Part shown: positions 1 through 7,962 of the stretch, one piece after another
How positions within the stretch are numbered: position 1 is the stretch's first letter
Layout: the number at the start of each line of letters is the position of its first letter
Notes under the pieces: generated by a model
Told to the model about the DNA's origin: nothing
The model's database searches: none
What the model saw: only the letters and a program-made list of their open reading frames with translations
From: Ginsengibacter hankyongi
GTDB lineage: Bacteria > Bacteroidota > Bacteroidia > Chitinophagales > Chitinophagaceae
DNA length: 64,000 nt
Assembly: GCF_008710285.1 (NCBI RefSeq)
Contig: NZ_VYQF01000003.1
Span: 124,001 to 188,000, forward strand
Direction: 5' to 3'
Translations under genes and position numbers: made by a program

Positions 1-795
1 GCCATTTAACAAGATGTCCGTCTCGCTGATATATTTTTTGAAAAGGCAATTATAATTTTCAGGGTGTTCGTGAAAACCAATTCGGCTATACTTACACGTT
101 AGTTTATCTTCATAGAGATCTGCTCCTTTTAAATGAACATAAACAGGGTAATCGAATTTTTTTTCAAGGTATTCATCAGGCTCTGCTTCGTGAATTTCCA
201 TCAGGTTCATAACTTCCAATATTCCATGGGCTACTCTCCCACTGCCGGTTACTGCAATTTTAAGGAGAGGAAGTTGTAATCCAAAATAAGTATGAATCAG
301 CTGCTGAAATGACTTTTGTTTATAAACCCTTCCCAATTTAAAAGCGCCGGTCCGGTTTCCGTATGCCATCATTCCATTATGCGCACCCACAACTCCGGCA
401 AAAAAGCCAAAGCCAATTATGCGTGTTCCGTCATCATGCTCCAGGCATTCATAATCTATTAAAGTAATTTTTTTACTGATGATGTTCTGCAACAGTTTTT
501 GATTATACGGTTGCATTTTTTTTGTATGGGAAAAAAACAAATAAGTTTTTCCGGGTATCAACATCCCAACCGGTACTTCTTTAATGCCCAGTAAAACATC
601 GCAATCACCAATGTCTTCTTTCACTTCAATTCCTGCTTCAATATATTCTCTGTCTTTAAAACATCTTATTTCACATTGTTGCACTTTTATGGTAACAGAT
701 AAATTTTGCTGAATCCATTTGCATTGTGCAGGAGTAAGCGCAACACGGTTATCCGGTGGAATTTTTCCCTCTCTTATTAATCCGATTGTCAGCAT
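1..795 (-). CDS. AlaDH/saccharopine-dehydrogenase-like NAD(P) oxidoreductase, 3' end beyond left edge
   Basis: The frame is open from an ATG at 795 to the left edge, giving the first 265 residues; the rest lies outside the window. The N-terminus (MLTIGLIREGK followed by DNRVALTP) is the signature of the alanine dehydrogenase / PNT / saccharopine dehydrogenase N-terminal domain. Further on, ITLIDYECL and a glycine-rich FGFFAGVVGAHNG stretch match the part that precedes the Rossmann fold, and IAVTGSGRVAHG is the start of the nucleotide-binding fold. Bacteroidota have a roughly 400-aa protein of this type that is annotated as alanine dehydrogenase or lysine-forming saccharopine dehydrogenase; the substrate cannot be settled here. 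It is transcribed away from the tRNA-Leu gene. I see no defect in the visible part. Family assignment is fairly sure, substrate is not. Confidence 0.75.
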   Translation of the reverse strand, partial: MLTIGLIREGKIPPDNRVALTPAQCKWIQQNLSVTIKVQQCEIRCFKDREYIEAGIEVKEDIGDCDVLLGIKEVPVGMLIPGKTYLFFSHTKKMQPYNQKLLQNIISKKITLIDYECLEHDDGTRIIGFGFFAGVVGAHNGMMAYGNRTGAFKLGRVYKQKSFQQLIHTYFGLQLPLLKIAVTGSGRVAHGILEVMNLMEIHEAEPDEYLEKKFDYPVYVHLKGADLYEDKLTCKYSRIGFHEHPENYNCLFKKYISETDILLNG

Positions 796-904
796 TCTTA
801 TATTTTTCTATTGTAGCAATTTACATTTTATATCATTAAAGAAATATTGAAACGTATTTTGGAAGGATAAGATGGATTGCGTAATATTGCCTCCCGATTT
901 TAAA

Positions 905-988
905 GCCCGGATGGCGGAATTGGTAGACGCAGCAGACTCAAAATCTGCCGTTCGCAAGGATGTGCAGGTTCGATTCCTGTTCCGGGCA
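905..988 (+). tRNA. tRNA-Leu (anticodon CAA)
   Basis: A complete cloverleaf can be drawn: acceptor GCCCGGA pairs with TCCGGGC (981-987) followed by discriminator A988. The D-loop contains TGGTAGAC, the anticodon stem GCAGA/TCTGC encloses CTCAAAA (anticodon CAA), a long variable arm follows, and the T-loop is GGTTCGATTCC. The long variable arm and anticodon identify tRNA-Leu for UUG codons. CCA is not encoded. The last 15 bases of the gene are the attachment core used by the element on its right, so the present 3' end was probably supplied by that element. Confidence 0.95.
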
Positions 989-989
989 C
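975..989. other. attL core of the tRNA-Leu integrative element
   Basis: The 15-mer TCCTGTTCCGGGCAC is the 3' end of tRNA-Leu and recurs exactly at 8102-8116, next to a tyrosine integrase gene. Similarity continues for about 75 bases beyond both copies, including a terminator hairpin and a 22-base G-rich repeat. Integration at a tRNA 3' end with an identical short repeat at the other end is the normal product of tyrosine-recombinase integration. Confidence 0.85.
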
Positions 990-1001
990 GGATTTAAAAA
1001 T

Positions 1002-1037
1002 AAAAGCCTTGTCAGCATTAGCTTTCAGGGCTTTTTT
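1002..1037. terminator. Bidirectional hairpin terminator after tRNA-Leu
   Basis: AAAAGCCTTG pairs with CAGGGCTTTT (10 bp with one G-T) and is followed by a T-run, with an A-run on the other side, so it can end transcription in both directions. It terminates the tRNA and also the restriction-modification gene arriving from the right. A close copy follows the other att core at 8127-8163, so it is probably part of the element's conserved left end. Confidence 0.75.
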
Positions 1038-1044
1038 ATTTTAT

Positions 1045-1066
1045 AGGGGATGTGACAGGGGACGTT
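1045..1066. repeat. 22-base G-rich end repeat, copy 1
   Basis: The stretch has two AGGGGA units (AGGGGATGTG then ACAGGGGACGTT). It matches 7963-7984 at 19 of 22 positions and 8171-8192 at a somewhat lower level. It begins 56 bases after the attL core and touches the stop codon of the restriction-modification gene. Its position relative to att suggests an arm-type binding site or another end-specific function. Confidence 0.6.
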
Positions 1067-3197
1067 ACGATTCATTTAAAGCCTTCATTTCGTTTATAAT
1101 TTTCATTGTCTCAACACTCACTGTACAAACTCGTGTTAGTAAATCAATTACATGCTCTTTATAGTCCGAAAATTTGTAAGTATTGAATTTTTCGGCTATC
1201 GTAGGGTCAGAATATTTTTTTTCTTTATATTGGTCAAGTACCCACTCCAAAGCTGAACGATTACCCAGTTTATAATTCCATGCCTCTGCCGGAATACCAG
1301 AAAGCGTTGTTCGCTCATCCAAAATAATTAAATTATTTTCTTTGTCGGTTTTAAGTTTACATTTCGGATTTTTAATTTCTACCGCGTCAGATATTGTCAA
1401 ACCAAAGGGTTTAATCGTTTCGTAGTCGAGATGTAATTTTAATAGAGCCTTTCCCCAATCGCTCCACTTTTTAAAATCTTTATAAAACGGTATCCGTGGG
1501 AACTCTCTTTTTAAATTTAGTTCATATTTTTTACGATAATCCGGATTGTGCAATACAGCGTATACATAATAAAATATTGTTTCTCTAGTAGTATCTTTTT
1601 TCCCGTATCGTTTTATAAATTGGTTAAGTCCCCATTCGGTAATATTATCTAGACGGTTACCGTCTTCATCATATTTATATAGTGGTAAACTTTGAGTTCC
1701 GCCGTTACCTTGTTTTAATAAGCATAAATCAATTACGTGATTTGAAGCCAAACATGCTAAAGGGTTATTTGATACGATACTTAAAAAAGCTATGACGACA
1801 TTTTCCTTATCATTTCCTTTTTTGAAAATGTTTGGCATTTTATATAAAGACCAATTTAACCACTTAGAGTAATAATATTTCTTTTTTACAAAGGGTCTGT
1901 GTAAGGATGTAATTATAGATTCCACATCAAAAAACAGTTCTATGTCTTTTTCAAAGTATTGTCTTATATCTTGTGTCCATTTAATTGTTTTATCAAAATT
2001 ATTATACCAATCGTCATTAAGCGGCCGCTTAGCAATTTTCCTATACGAATTATAATTATCTATATAAAAATTTACTTTAGTTGTAAGGTTTTTTACTTCA
2101 AAATCATAAACCCATTCATCCCTATTTGAAACAGTTCCAAATGAAGCTAAATCAAAAATGGATTTATTATCTGATTTTACTTTACCGCTTAATTTAGGCA
2201 AAACTATGGGCAATAATTCCCGCCAATCATTATCAGTAAGATTAATCCAGTTATTATTTTTGTCAGGTTGTATATGTTCAAAGCCGATTTTTTGTAATGA
2301 ATTTTCTGTGAACCATTGTAATTTTTCTTCTTTTTTCCAAAAGTCGTCTAAGGTGTAATATTGTATTTGACAAATATTGTTCTCTCTTTTTAATGTCTTT
2401 TTTAGTTTAAATTTTTTTACTAAAAACATAATAGCAACACCAGTTTGTATGCCAAATATATTGTGGGTAGTACCGGCAATTTTTGGATTAGTTCTTACAT
2501 CGCTTTTGGTATCGATTATATATGCATAATCAAATTCCTCTTGTATGCATTTTCTAAACCCGTCAAATGTGCGGCTATCGATAAATGACCGGTTAGTTAC
2601 AAATGATATAATTCCGTTATTATCTAACCTATCAAAAGCCCAACGATAAAAGCGGGCGTACATATCATACACTTTTGTTTTGTGTGCATTACTGTATTTT
2701 ATGAATGTGTCTTTTATCCGTTTATCTATTTCGGGGTATTGACGGTTTTTGTTATTATCGTTTTCATTTGCTTGATTAGCATTATATGGAGGATTGCCAA
2801 TTATAACTGATATATTTTTTGTGTTCTGTTTATAAATACGTTTTGAGTTTTCCTCTGTAAATGGTTCAAACATTGAGAATTGTTTGCCTTTGTATTTAAA
2901 GCCCATATTATCCAACGTATCGACAAAGCACAGGTTTTCAAACTCTGAATATTTTCCCATTTTTTGAGTATAGGTAAATTCAATATTTAAGTTTGAAATA
3001 TAATAAGGCAAAATTGCCACTTCATTAGCGTTCATTTCATTTTTATATTTGTATTCCAGTTTATCCTTGCGCAGATAATCAATAATATCACAAATGAACG
3101 TTCCCGTTCCTGTAGCTGGGTCCAATATTTCAACTCCTTTATCTTCTAAAAATTTACCGAAGTGTTTATTTAAGAGGTAATCAGTGCTTTCAATCAT
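1065..3197 (-). CDS. Type ISP/IIG restriction-modification enzyme, methyltransferase and specificity part (frameshifted from its nuclease part)
   Basis: This 710-residue frame begins in the middle of the methyltransferase domain. DPATGTGTF near residue 26 is the AdoMet-binding motif I and NPPY near residue 134 is the catalytic motif of N6-adenine methylases; the long C-terminal part resembles the target-recognition region of type ISP enzymes. The 143 bases upstream (3198-3340), read in this frame, encode sequence including DHHEKQKFL and DRLGVVYTPNEIVKFM, which belongs to the same family just ahead of motif I. The true protein therefore continues upstream and joins the 3341-4135 frame; restoring one base in the GGG run at 3350-3352 (CCC on the coding strand) gives a single gene of 1023 aa. 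If translated from the internal ATG at 3197 it would lack the nuclease and part of the methylase fold. Confidence 0.75.
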   Translation of the reverse strand: MIESTDYLLNKHFGKFLEDKGVEILDPATGTGTFICDIIDYLRKDKLEYKYKNEMNANEVAILPYYISNLNIEFTYTQKMGKYSEFENLCFVDTLDNMGFKYKGKQFSMFEPFTEENSKRIYKQNTKNISVIIGNPPYNANQANENDNNKNRQYPEIDKRIKDTFIKYSNAHKTKVYDMYARFYRWAFDRLDNNGIISFVTNRSFIDSRTFDGFRKCIQEEFDYAYIIDTKSDVRTNPKIAGTTHNIFGIQTGVAIMFLVKKFKLKKTLKRENNICQIQYYTLDDFWKKEEKLQWFTENSLQKIGFEHIQPDKNNNWINLTDNDWRELLPIVLPKLSGKVKSDNKSIFDLASFGTVSNRDEWVYDFEVKNLTTKVNFYIDNYNSYRKIAKRPLNDDWYNNFDKTIKWTQDIRQYFEKDIELFFDVESIITSLHRPFVKKKYYYSKWLNWSLYKMPNIFKKGNDKENVVIAFLSIVSNNPLACLASNHVIDLCLLKQGNGGTQSLPLYKYDEDGNRLDNITEWGLNQFIKRYGKKDTTRETIFYYVYAVLHNPDYRKKYELNLKREFPRIPFYKDFKKWSDWGKALLKLHLDYETIKPFGLTISDAVEIKNPKCKLKTDKENNLIILDERTTLSGIPAEAWNYKLGNRSALEWVLDQYKEKKYSDPTIAEKFNTYKFSDYKEHVIDLLTRVCTVSVETMKIINEMKALNES

Positions 3198-3340
3198 AAA
3201 TTTTACAATCTCATTAGGAGTATAAACTACCCCTAAACGGTCGGCGGCTTTAGGATTGTAACTTTTATAAAATGTTTCGTATACTACTTTTAGGAATTTT
3301 TGTTTCTCATGGTGATCAGCTATTCCTGCAGCTGCCGCAT

Positions 3341-4135
3341 TTATCGCTTGGGAATAATGTTGTAACGTAGAGCGGTTCGTTTAGTAGTGCCCGTAAAGAA
3401 CGTATTAATAACACCTTCTAATTGATGGGCTATATTATTTTCTCTGTGAAATTGTGTTTCGTCAAAAATGGTATTAAAAATATCTTCGGTAAGAATATGC
3501 TGTATAATCATTTCCCGAACATCCGCTTTTGTTACTTCGGGATTAATGCTATCATGACAGAGTTTCAAAAATTTGTCTCTCTCTGTTACAAACGCAGGAT
3601 TAGATTTTTCCTGTACCTCCAACAGATCACGTATAGTATCGGTAACTTTTGGAATATCCTGTTTAAACAACTCAATAGCCTTTCGAAAGTTTTTTACTTC
3701 GGGACGTTCAAAATTTATAAAGTCATGTAAAATCCGGTCTAATGCCTCGGCATCCTTCATTTTTATGCGTTGCACCTCAAAGCCGTTTTGAAATAGGACG
3801 GCAGTTTGACTATCTTCAAAGAGTATGTTATCGGATGGATAGTCTTTAGCAAACTTCTTTTTTATTTCTTCGTCTATTATATCCGATTCATCCTTACTCT
3901 CCCAATAGCCCCAGTCCTGGCGAAGTGAATCTTTTAAAGTTCCGTCCGGAGTTACGTTTTTTCCTTTTGGAGTTTTGATGGTTACTTCGGGTACAAGCAT
4001 TAAGCCTTTTTGCTTTGCATATTCATTAAGTAAATGATAGAAAGCATTTCTTATAGCTGTCTCTTTCTTTGTCCCGCCAAAGTGAATTATTTTTTCAACT
4101 TCGTTTTGGTATGTATTTATAGCAAATAAACTCAT
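3341..4135 (-). CDS. Type ISP/IIG restriction-modification enzyme, N-terminal nuclease part (frameshifted)
   Basis: The 264 residues hold the N-terminal nuclease domain: PDG then, some 15 residues on, WESK form the PD-(D/E)xK arrangement of Mrr-like nucleases, and the following helical part links to the methyltransferase. The frame ends in PKR-stop. At the codon string ATT CCC AAG CGA TAA, adding one C (CCCC) gives IIPQAINAAAAGIADHHE, which runs on into the methylase half (1065-3197). Total length after repair is divisible by three. The loss of one C from a homopolymer is the simplest explanation: mutation, phase variation or a consensus error. No helicase domain is present, so it is nearer to a short type IIG enzyme than to full type ISP. 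The gene starts 24 bases after a terminator and has its own promoter region. Confidence 0.75.
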   Translation of the reverse strand: MSLFAINTYQNEVEKIIHFGGTKKETAIRNAFYHLLNEYAKQKGLMLVPEVTIKTPKGKNVTPDGTLKDSLRQDWGYWESKDESDIIDEEIKKKFAKDYPSDNILFEDSQTAVLFQNGFEVQRIKMKDAEALDRILHDFINFERPEVKNFRKAIELFKQDIPKVTDTIRDLLEVQEKSNPAFVTERDKFLKLCHDSINPEVTKADVREMIIQHILTEDIFNTIFDETQFHRENNIAHQLEGVINTFFTGTTKRTALRYNIIPKR

Positions 4136-4158
4136 AGCATGAAGATATGAGTTTAAAT

Positions 4159-4186
4159 AAAAAAAGAGGCAAGCGCCCCTTTTTTG
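4159..4186 (-). terminator. Terminator between element backbone genes and restriction-modification cargo
   Basis: On the minus strand a G/C-rich stem (GGGGCGCTTGCCTC, one mismatch) is flanked by A's before and a run of seven T's after it. It lies 3' of the 61-aa gene (ends 4213) and 5' of the restriction-modification gene (starts 4135), so it separates the element's backbone operon from its cargo. Confidence 0.65.
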
Positions 4187-4212
4187 CTTTAAAATAAATT
4201 AACGCTGTAATG

Positions 4213-4398
4213 CTAATGCATCAAAATAATTCCATATTTACGGCATCCTTTACACTTTGCAAAGTAATATGTCTTATTAATTTTAATCAATAGTTGTTTA
4301 AAATCATTCGATAACCATTCAGATGGAACGTTAACAACTTCCATAGAGGTCTTTTTGCAATTACATGATTTCACTAAACAATCTTTTTTAATTTTCAT
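4213..4398 (-). CDS. 61-aa small protein with paired cysteines (zinc-ribbon-like), element marker gene
   Basis: A 61-residue basic protein with CLVKSCNC near the N-terminus and CKGC near the C-terminus; the four or five cysteines could bind one zinc ion. I do not recognise a named family. It is the last gene of the element's backbone operon, followed by a terminator and then the cargo. Its C-terminal part (LIKINKTYYFAKCKGCRKYG) has a clear decayed relative at 9898-9990 (pattern YFAKCKxCxKYG) beyond the TIR gene. That makes it a marker that two related elements lie side by side here. Function unknown. Confidence 0.6.
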   Translation of the reverse strand: MKIKKDCLVKSCNCKKTSMEVVNVPSEWLSNDFKQLLIKINKTYYFAKCKGCRKYGIILMH

Positions 4399-4412
4399 TC
4401 GTAATTTGGTTT

Positions 4413-4682
4413 TTAGTATGAATTTTCTCTCAGTTCCGTTGCTGTCAATATTGCTTTGGTATAGAAGTCATTTAATAAAGTAGACCTTGCAAACATTGTT
4501 GCGGTCATTAATAATTCTTCGTCATTTAATGTCCTAACGAGTCCACAAGTTTCGCCGTAATCCATTCTATAAATAACAACCAAATGCGATGCATCTTTTA
4601 ATTGAAGAAGTTCTTTGTTGAATAATTCACGAGGCATGTTATCATGAAATTCCATCACATTTTTAAATTTACCTGTCCTCAT
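4413..4682 (-). CDS. 89-aa hypothetical protein translationally coupled to Rep
   Basis: The start codon overlaps the stop of the Rep gene (ATGA, 4679-4682), which indicates translational coupling. The protein is soluble and mostly helical by eye, without cysteine clusters, transmembrane segments or a motif I can name. Its place directly after rep suggests a role in replication or copy control of the element, but that is only inference from order. A gap of 14 bases separates it from the 61-aa gene that follows. Confidence 0.55.
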   Translation of the reverse strand: MRTGKFKNVMEFHDNMPRELFNKELLQLKDASHLVVIYRMDYGETCGLVRTLNDEELLMTATMFARSTLLNDFYTKAILTATELRENSY

Positions 4683-5560
4683 GATTTCGCCTCCTCTTGT
4701 TTTATTTTTTCAAACCAGATTGAATGATTTTTTAAGTGTATATCATTCGTTAGTGGCTTAGTTATTTCATTATAAGGGTAAAGAAGAACATTGCAGTAAT
4801 CTTCTTTTACTCTCTTTATTAAAATTTTCTTTTGTGCCTCCATTTCCTCTAACTGTTTTATAATGTTATGATCGGAATAAAAAGAGGTATACAACATGGA
4901 AATTTTTTTAGAACAGTTCCAAGGCATAAAGCGAAATTTTCCATTATTTTTTGTGATGTATTTAGTCAGGTAATTAGAAACTCCTTTTGCATTACCTGAA
5001 TTAACTTTCTTTACATCAAACGCCGAGGAAGGTTTGAAGTTTTTATCCCTCGGGATTACCCCATTTTTAGTTTGTACATCAAGCCAATATTTCCAATGCT
5101 TTTTGATGTTCCACATTTTATTTGTGATCAAATGAAAATGAATATTGTCTTTAAAAGTCAGATTTTTAGTTTGCCTTTCTGCCACCCATAGATATTGAAA
5201 ATCCTTATCCTGCTTTTTAATGTTGTCAAGAAAACCACTAAGTATTTTTAATGACATTTCATCATTTACCTGATTAACGAAAGTCAGCGTTAGAAAGGAA
5301 AGCTGTGTATGAATACCGAAGAAGGCAAAAAGCTTTCTTCTAATTTTGCTTTTAGTCCGGCTCGATAATGACCGGAGCTGTTTTTCTTTCTTTTCTTTTT
5401 TTGGTTTTACTTCTTTTTCAACTATTACTTCTTCTGAAGTCGGGATTTTTTCATCTTTTATTCTGTCAAGTGATGAACCTCTAAACTCATTAATCCATTC
5501 AGGATTTATCATTTTTGGGTTAGGAATTACGGAACAACCAAAGGAATTTTTTACTAACAT
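4679..5560 (-). CDS. HUH-superfamily rolling-circle replication initiator
   Basis: All three motifs of rolling-circle Rep endonucleases are present in order. Motif 1 is SFLTLTF at residues 88-94, motif 2 is HFH at 141-143 (the metal-binding His-hydrophobic-His) and motif 3 is NYLTKYITK at 196-204, with Tyr197 and Lys200 (Y-x-x-K) as the likely nicking residues. The pattern is closest to single-strand DNA phage (microvirus-like) and small plasmid Rep proteins with one tyrosine. A lysine/glutamate-rich linker (about 45-75) precedes the catalytic domain. There is no helicase domain, so host helicase would be needed. The protein would nick the element's origin after excision; a long interrupted hairpin just upstream (5577-5621) is a candidate origin. 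Length 293 aa fits such proteins. I am confident of the fold, less so of which Rep family. Confidence 0.75.
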   Translation of the reverse strand: MLVKNSFGCSVIPNPKMINPEWINEFRGSSLDRIKDEKIPTSEEVIVEKEVKPKKEKKEKQLRSLSSRTKSKIRRKLFAFFGIHTQLSFLTLTFVNQVNDEMSLKILSGFLDNIKKQDKDFQYLWVAERQTKNLTFKDNIHFHLITNKMWNIKKHWKYWLDVQTKNGVIPRDKNFKPSSAFDVKKVNSGNAKGVSNYLTKYITKNNGKFRFMPWNCSKKISMLYTSFYSDHNIIKQLEEMEAQKKILIKRVKEDYCNVLLYPYNEITKPLTNDIHLKNHSIWFEKIKQEEAKS

Positions 5561-5576
5561 AATTTCGAAATTGTTG

Positions 5577-5621
5577 CAGTATTATTAAAACCATTATTAA
5601 AGGTTATTAATGGTAATACTG
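5577..5621. repeat. Nested inverted repeat upstream of rep; candidate rolling-circle origin or operator
   Basis: CAGTATTA (5577-5584) pairs with TAATACTG (5614-5621), and inside it ACCATTA (5590-5596) pairs with TAATGGT (5608-5614). Together they form a hairpin of 14 bp with a 5-base bulge on one side and an 11-base loop. It lies 17-61 bases before the rep start codon. Rolling-circle origins and rep operators commonly have this form; no nick site can be proven from sequence. Confidence 0.5.
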
Positions 5622-5637
5622 AAGGTTAAAAAAAAAA

Positions 5638-5844
5638 TTAAAGAAATGCAGGGACTATGTTCCCTCTGTAAAATCGCTTCACATATTTTGCAGTCCGTCG
5701 TTCATAGACATTAAAATATTTCCACGTTGGATGTTTGGTGTCCAAAAACTTTGAAAAACTATTCAACGTGTGAACGTATTTCCATTTTTTAGGAGTAGTA
5801 TTTTCAAAATATACTATAACCGAGTAATCATTTTTATGCTCCAT
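5638..5844 (-). CDS. 68-aa hypothetical protein of the element
   Basis: A small basic, aromatic-rich protein whose start overlaps the end of the excisionase-like gene by 11 bases. It shows no transmembrane segment and no motif I can name. The short overlap and shared direction place it in the same transcript as the HTH gene and rep. Function unknown. Confidence 0.5.
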   Translation of the reverse strand: MEHKNDYSVIVYFENTTPKKWKYVHTLNSFSKFLDTKHPTWKYFNVYERRTAKYVKRFYRGNIVPAFL

Positions 5845-6145
5845 GATTACCTCCTTTTTTGAACTTTGTGAAGTTTCTTTGTGTGAGTGATTGTTCTACT
5901 TCGTGCGGTTTGTATAAAACCCTTGTCCCAATTTGGTAAGAATTTAATAAGCCTTCTTTAGTCCATTCGTTTAAAGTAGGAAGTGAAATTTGTAGAAGCT
6001 TAGCTGCTTCCTTTCTTGAAATAAATTTTGATTGATTTTGCCGCTGAGGCTGATTGTTATTTTGCCCAATCTTACTTTCAATTAACTGACCAATCTTATC
6101 TAACAGTTCATTGACGTTAATGCCATTTAATAAAATTTCATTCAT
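5834..6145 (-). CDS. Excisionase-like helix-turn-helix (HTH_17/MerR-like) DNA-binding protein
   Basis: The C-terminal half has the layout of the small winged-helix excisionase family: FISRKEAAKLLQISLPTL (about residues 42-59) as the DNA-recognition helix-turn-helix, then NEWTKEGLLNSYQIGTRVLY as the wing. About 40 polar N-terminal residues with many Gln/Asn come first, probably a linker or dimerisation helix. In Bacteroidota integrative elements such proteins direct excision with the tyrosine integrase or regulate the backbone operon. It is the first gene after the 154-aa protein and is transcribed towards rep. The family is clear; excisionase rather than regulator is inferred from context. 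Confidence 0.8.
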   Translation of the reverse strand: MNEILLNGINVNELLDKIGQLIESKIGQNNNQPQRQNQSKFISRKEAAKLLQISLPTLNEWTKEGLLNSYQIGTRVLYKPHEVEQSLTQRNFTKFKKGGNHGA

Positions 6146-6226
6146 CTTTATTTACATATCGCTTTTTTTATACGATAGTGCAAATAGATGGCAAAATGGA
6201 CTGTAGGTAGGGTATTGAGGTATCCC

Positions 6227-6691
6227 CTATTTATTTTCTTGCTTCTCTAATTTTTCCAATATTATCTCTGTATCATCAATGAGCGTCTTAATTCCAGCTT
6301 GTTTGAATGCGGCATTAATTACCTTATAATTACCGGAGGTTTTAATTCTTGAAACCGGATCATAGATCATAGACAAATCCTTTCCAATATTGTCCGGGCT
6401 TGCGTTTAGCAGTATTGATAATATTTTGGCTTTCTTTTTATTCGAGATGCCAAACTCACCAAGTTTATCAAGAAAACCGAGGTGATGAAGTAAAAGCATT
6501 TGTTGCGCACGGGTCGAAAGTATTTTTTTTGCGGTTGGGTTTACCTTGTGTTCGATATCACTGAGCCTTTCATCTATATCGGCAAAAATTTCATTAAATT
6601 GATTCTTGTTGTAATTACCAAAACCAGCAGATTTATATTTTGATTTTACAAGTTTTTTTATGTGCTCTGGTAATTCTTCATGATTTGGCAT
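6227..6691 (-). CDS. 154-aa hypothetical protein between integrase and excisionase-like gene
   Basis: A soluble, strongly helical protein. Its N-terminal half contains a coiled-coil-like segment (EIFADIDERLSDIEHKV, about residues 34-50), and the C-terminal half has a conserved-looking IYDPVSRIKTSGNYK stretch followed by a Glu/Lys-rich helix. I do not recognise the family. It starts 6 bases after the integrase stop, so the two are cotranscribed; a role in recombination or in regulation of the element is possible but not shown by any motif. Confidence 0.55.
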   Translation of the reverse strand: MPNHEELPEHIKKLVKSKYKSAGFGNYNKNQFNEIFADIDERLSDIEHKVNPTAKKILSTRAQQMLLLHHLGFLDKLGEFGISNKKKAKILSILLNASPDNIGKDLSMIYDPVSRIKTSGNYKVINAAFKQAGIKTLIDDTEIILEKLEKQENK

Positions 6692-6697
6692 AACGTT

Positions 6698-7924
6698 CTA
6701 ATTGAAAAAAGGATGGGTTAATAATTTATTTGCGTTTTCCTCCTGACTGATGCGAATATATTTCATAAAACTTTTTTCTGTTCTATGACCGGTAATTTTC
6801 ATTATTGAGATCGTGGGAACGTCCATTAAAAAAGCATTCGTAGCAAATGACCTTCTTGCCGTATGCGTTGTAATAAGTTCCCATTTTTTAAAGAGATCAT
6901 TTTCAGTTTTACCACCTCTTGTTATGGCAATCTTTATAGTCTCATTAATCTCTGCTAACTCTCCAATCTCTTTTAAATATTGATTCATCTTTTGATTCGT
7001 GATAACAGAAGGCAAATGGCCTTTATACTTCTTGATTATATTCTTTACAAATTTGTGAAGCGGAATAATTACAAGTTCAGATGTTTTTTCAGTCCGGATT
7101 TTTATTTGTGTACCATCATTAATAATATTTTCCGCTCTTACCTGAATTAAATCTGAAAATCGTAATCCGGTATAGCATGCCACAATAAATAAATCTCTGA
7201 CCTTATCTAATCGCTGATAAATTCCGGTCAGCTTCATTTCATAAATGTTTAAAAGTTCCTTTTGAGAAAGATAAATTTTATCTACCTGCTCCTCTAACAT
7301 TTTAAATCTCTTATTTCTATATTCAAGATTTTTAGTAAGGTTTCTTTCAACCGCTTTGTTCATAAATATTTTTACGTTCTTAATAAAACCACCAATAGAA
7401 TTTTTTGTATAATTTTCTTTTGTAAGAAAGTTTATAAATCCATTATAAAAGTTCATGTCAATAGTATCAAAATCTACTTCCTTTTTTGTATAGCTTTTAT
7501 ATTCCTGAAGCTTTCTAAAAGTCTGTTTCCATTGCTTCAAAGTATTCTCGTTTAAATTAGGCTGCTTAATAAGTTCACTAATAAATTTTAGAAAGGTGGT
7601 TTTCTGCGCATAGTCTTCTTTAAATAGAGACATATCAAGAGCATCTTTTAATTTATAAGGTGTAGGGGTTTTATTTGCATTTACAAGCTCTCTATAGGTT
7701 TCTTTTACGTTAGTTGTAAGATTATCCAACGTCACATTAAGACTTGCATAAGTGGGAAAGGATTTTGTTTCTTTTGCCCTTTGTTTTTCCTTATTCCAAA
7801 ATTTAGGATGTATCTTTTCACCCGTAGAATATTTTAATCTTTGATTGTTGAAGCGGAAGAATAAATAAATTAAAGTAGGCTCTTTACATGTGGGTTCTTT
7901 AAGTACAAAAGTTGCATCGGGCAT
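6698..7924 (-). CDS. Tyrosine-type site-specific integrase
   Basis: The 408-aa protein has the three parts of Bacteroidota integrases: an N-terminal arm-binding domain (about 1-95), a SAM-like core-binding domain (about 105-205) and a catalytic domain. The catalytic residues can all be located: Arg255 in YTGLRFSDL, Lys280 in RTEKT, His354 and Arg357 in HTARR, His380 in GHRTEKSF and the nucleophile Tyr389. No residue is missing and the length is normal, so it is probably active. It lies next to attR and reads away from it. Its target is the 3' end of tRNA-Leu(CAA), as shown by the att repeats. Confidence 0.92.
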   Translation of the reverse strand: MPDATFVLKEPTCKEPTLIYLFFRFNNQRLKYSTGEKIHPKFWNKEKQRAKETKSFPTYASLNVTLDNLTTNVKETYRELVNANKTPTPYKLKDALDMSLFKEDYAQKTTFLKFISELIKQPNLNENTLKQWKQTFRKLQEYKSYTKKEVDFDTIDMNFYNGFINFLTKENYTKNSIGGFIKNVKIFMNKAVERNLTKNLEYRNKRFKMLEEQVDKIYLSQKELLNIYEMKLTGIYQRLDKVRDLFIVACYTGLRFSDLIQVRAENIINDGTQIKIRTEKTSELVIIPLHKFVKNIIKKYKGHLPSVITNQKMNQYLKEIGELAEINETIKIAITRGGKTENDLFKKWELITTHTARRSFATNAFLMDVPTISIMKITGHRTEKSFMKYIRISQEENANKLLTHPFFN

Positions 7925-7962
7925 GATTAGAATTTTTGTAAATATATATTTAAAATTTAATC

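Noticed and set aside
3341-3360. Programmed -1 frameshift in the restriction-modification gene
   Set aside because: There is no slippery heptamer of the X-XXY-YYZ type near the junction; a lost base in the C-run is simpler.
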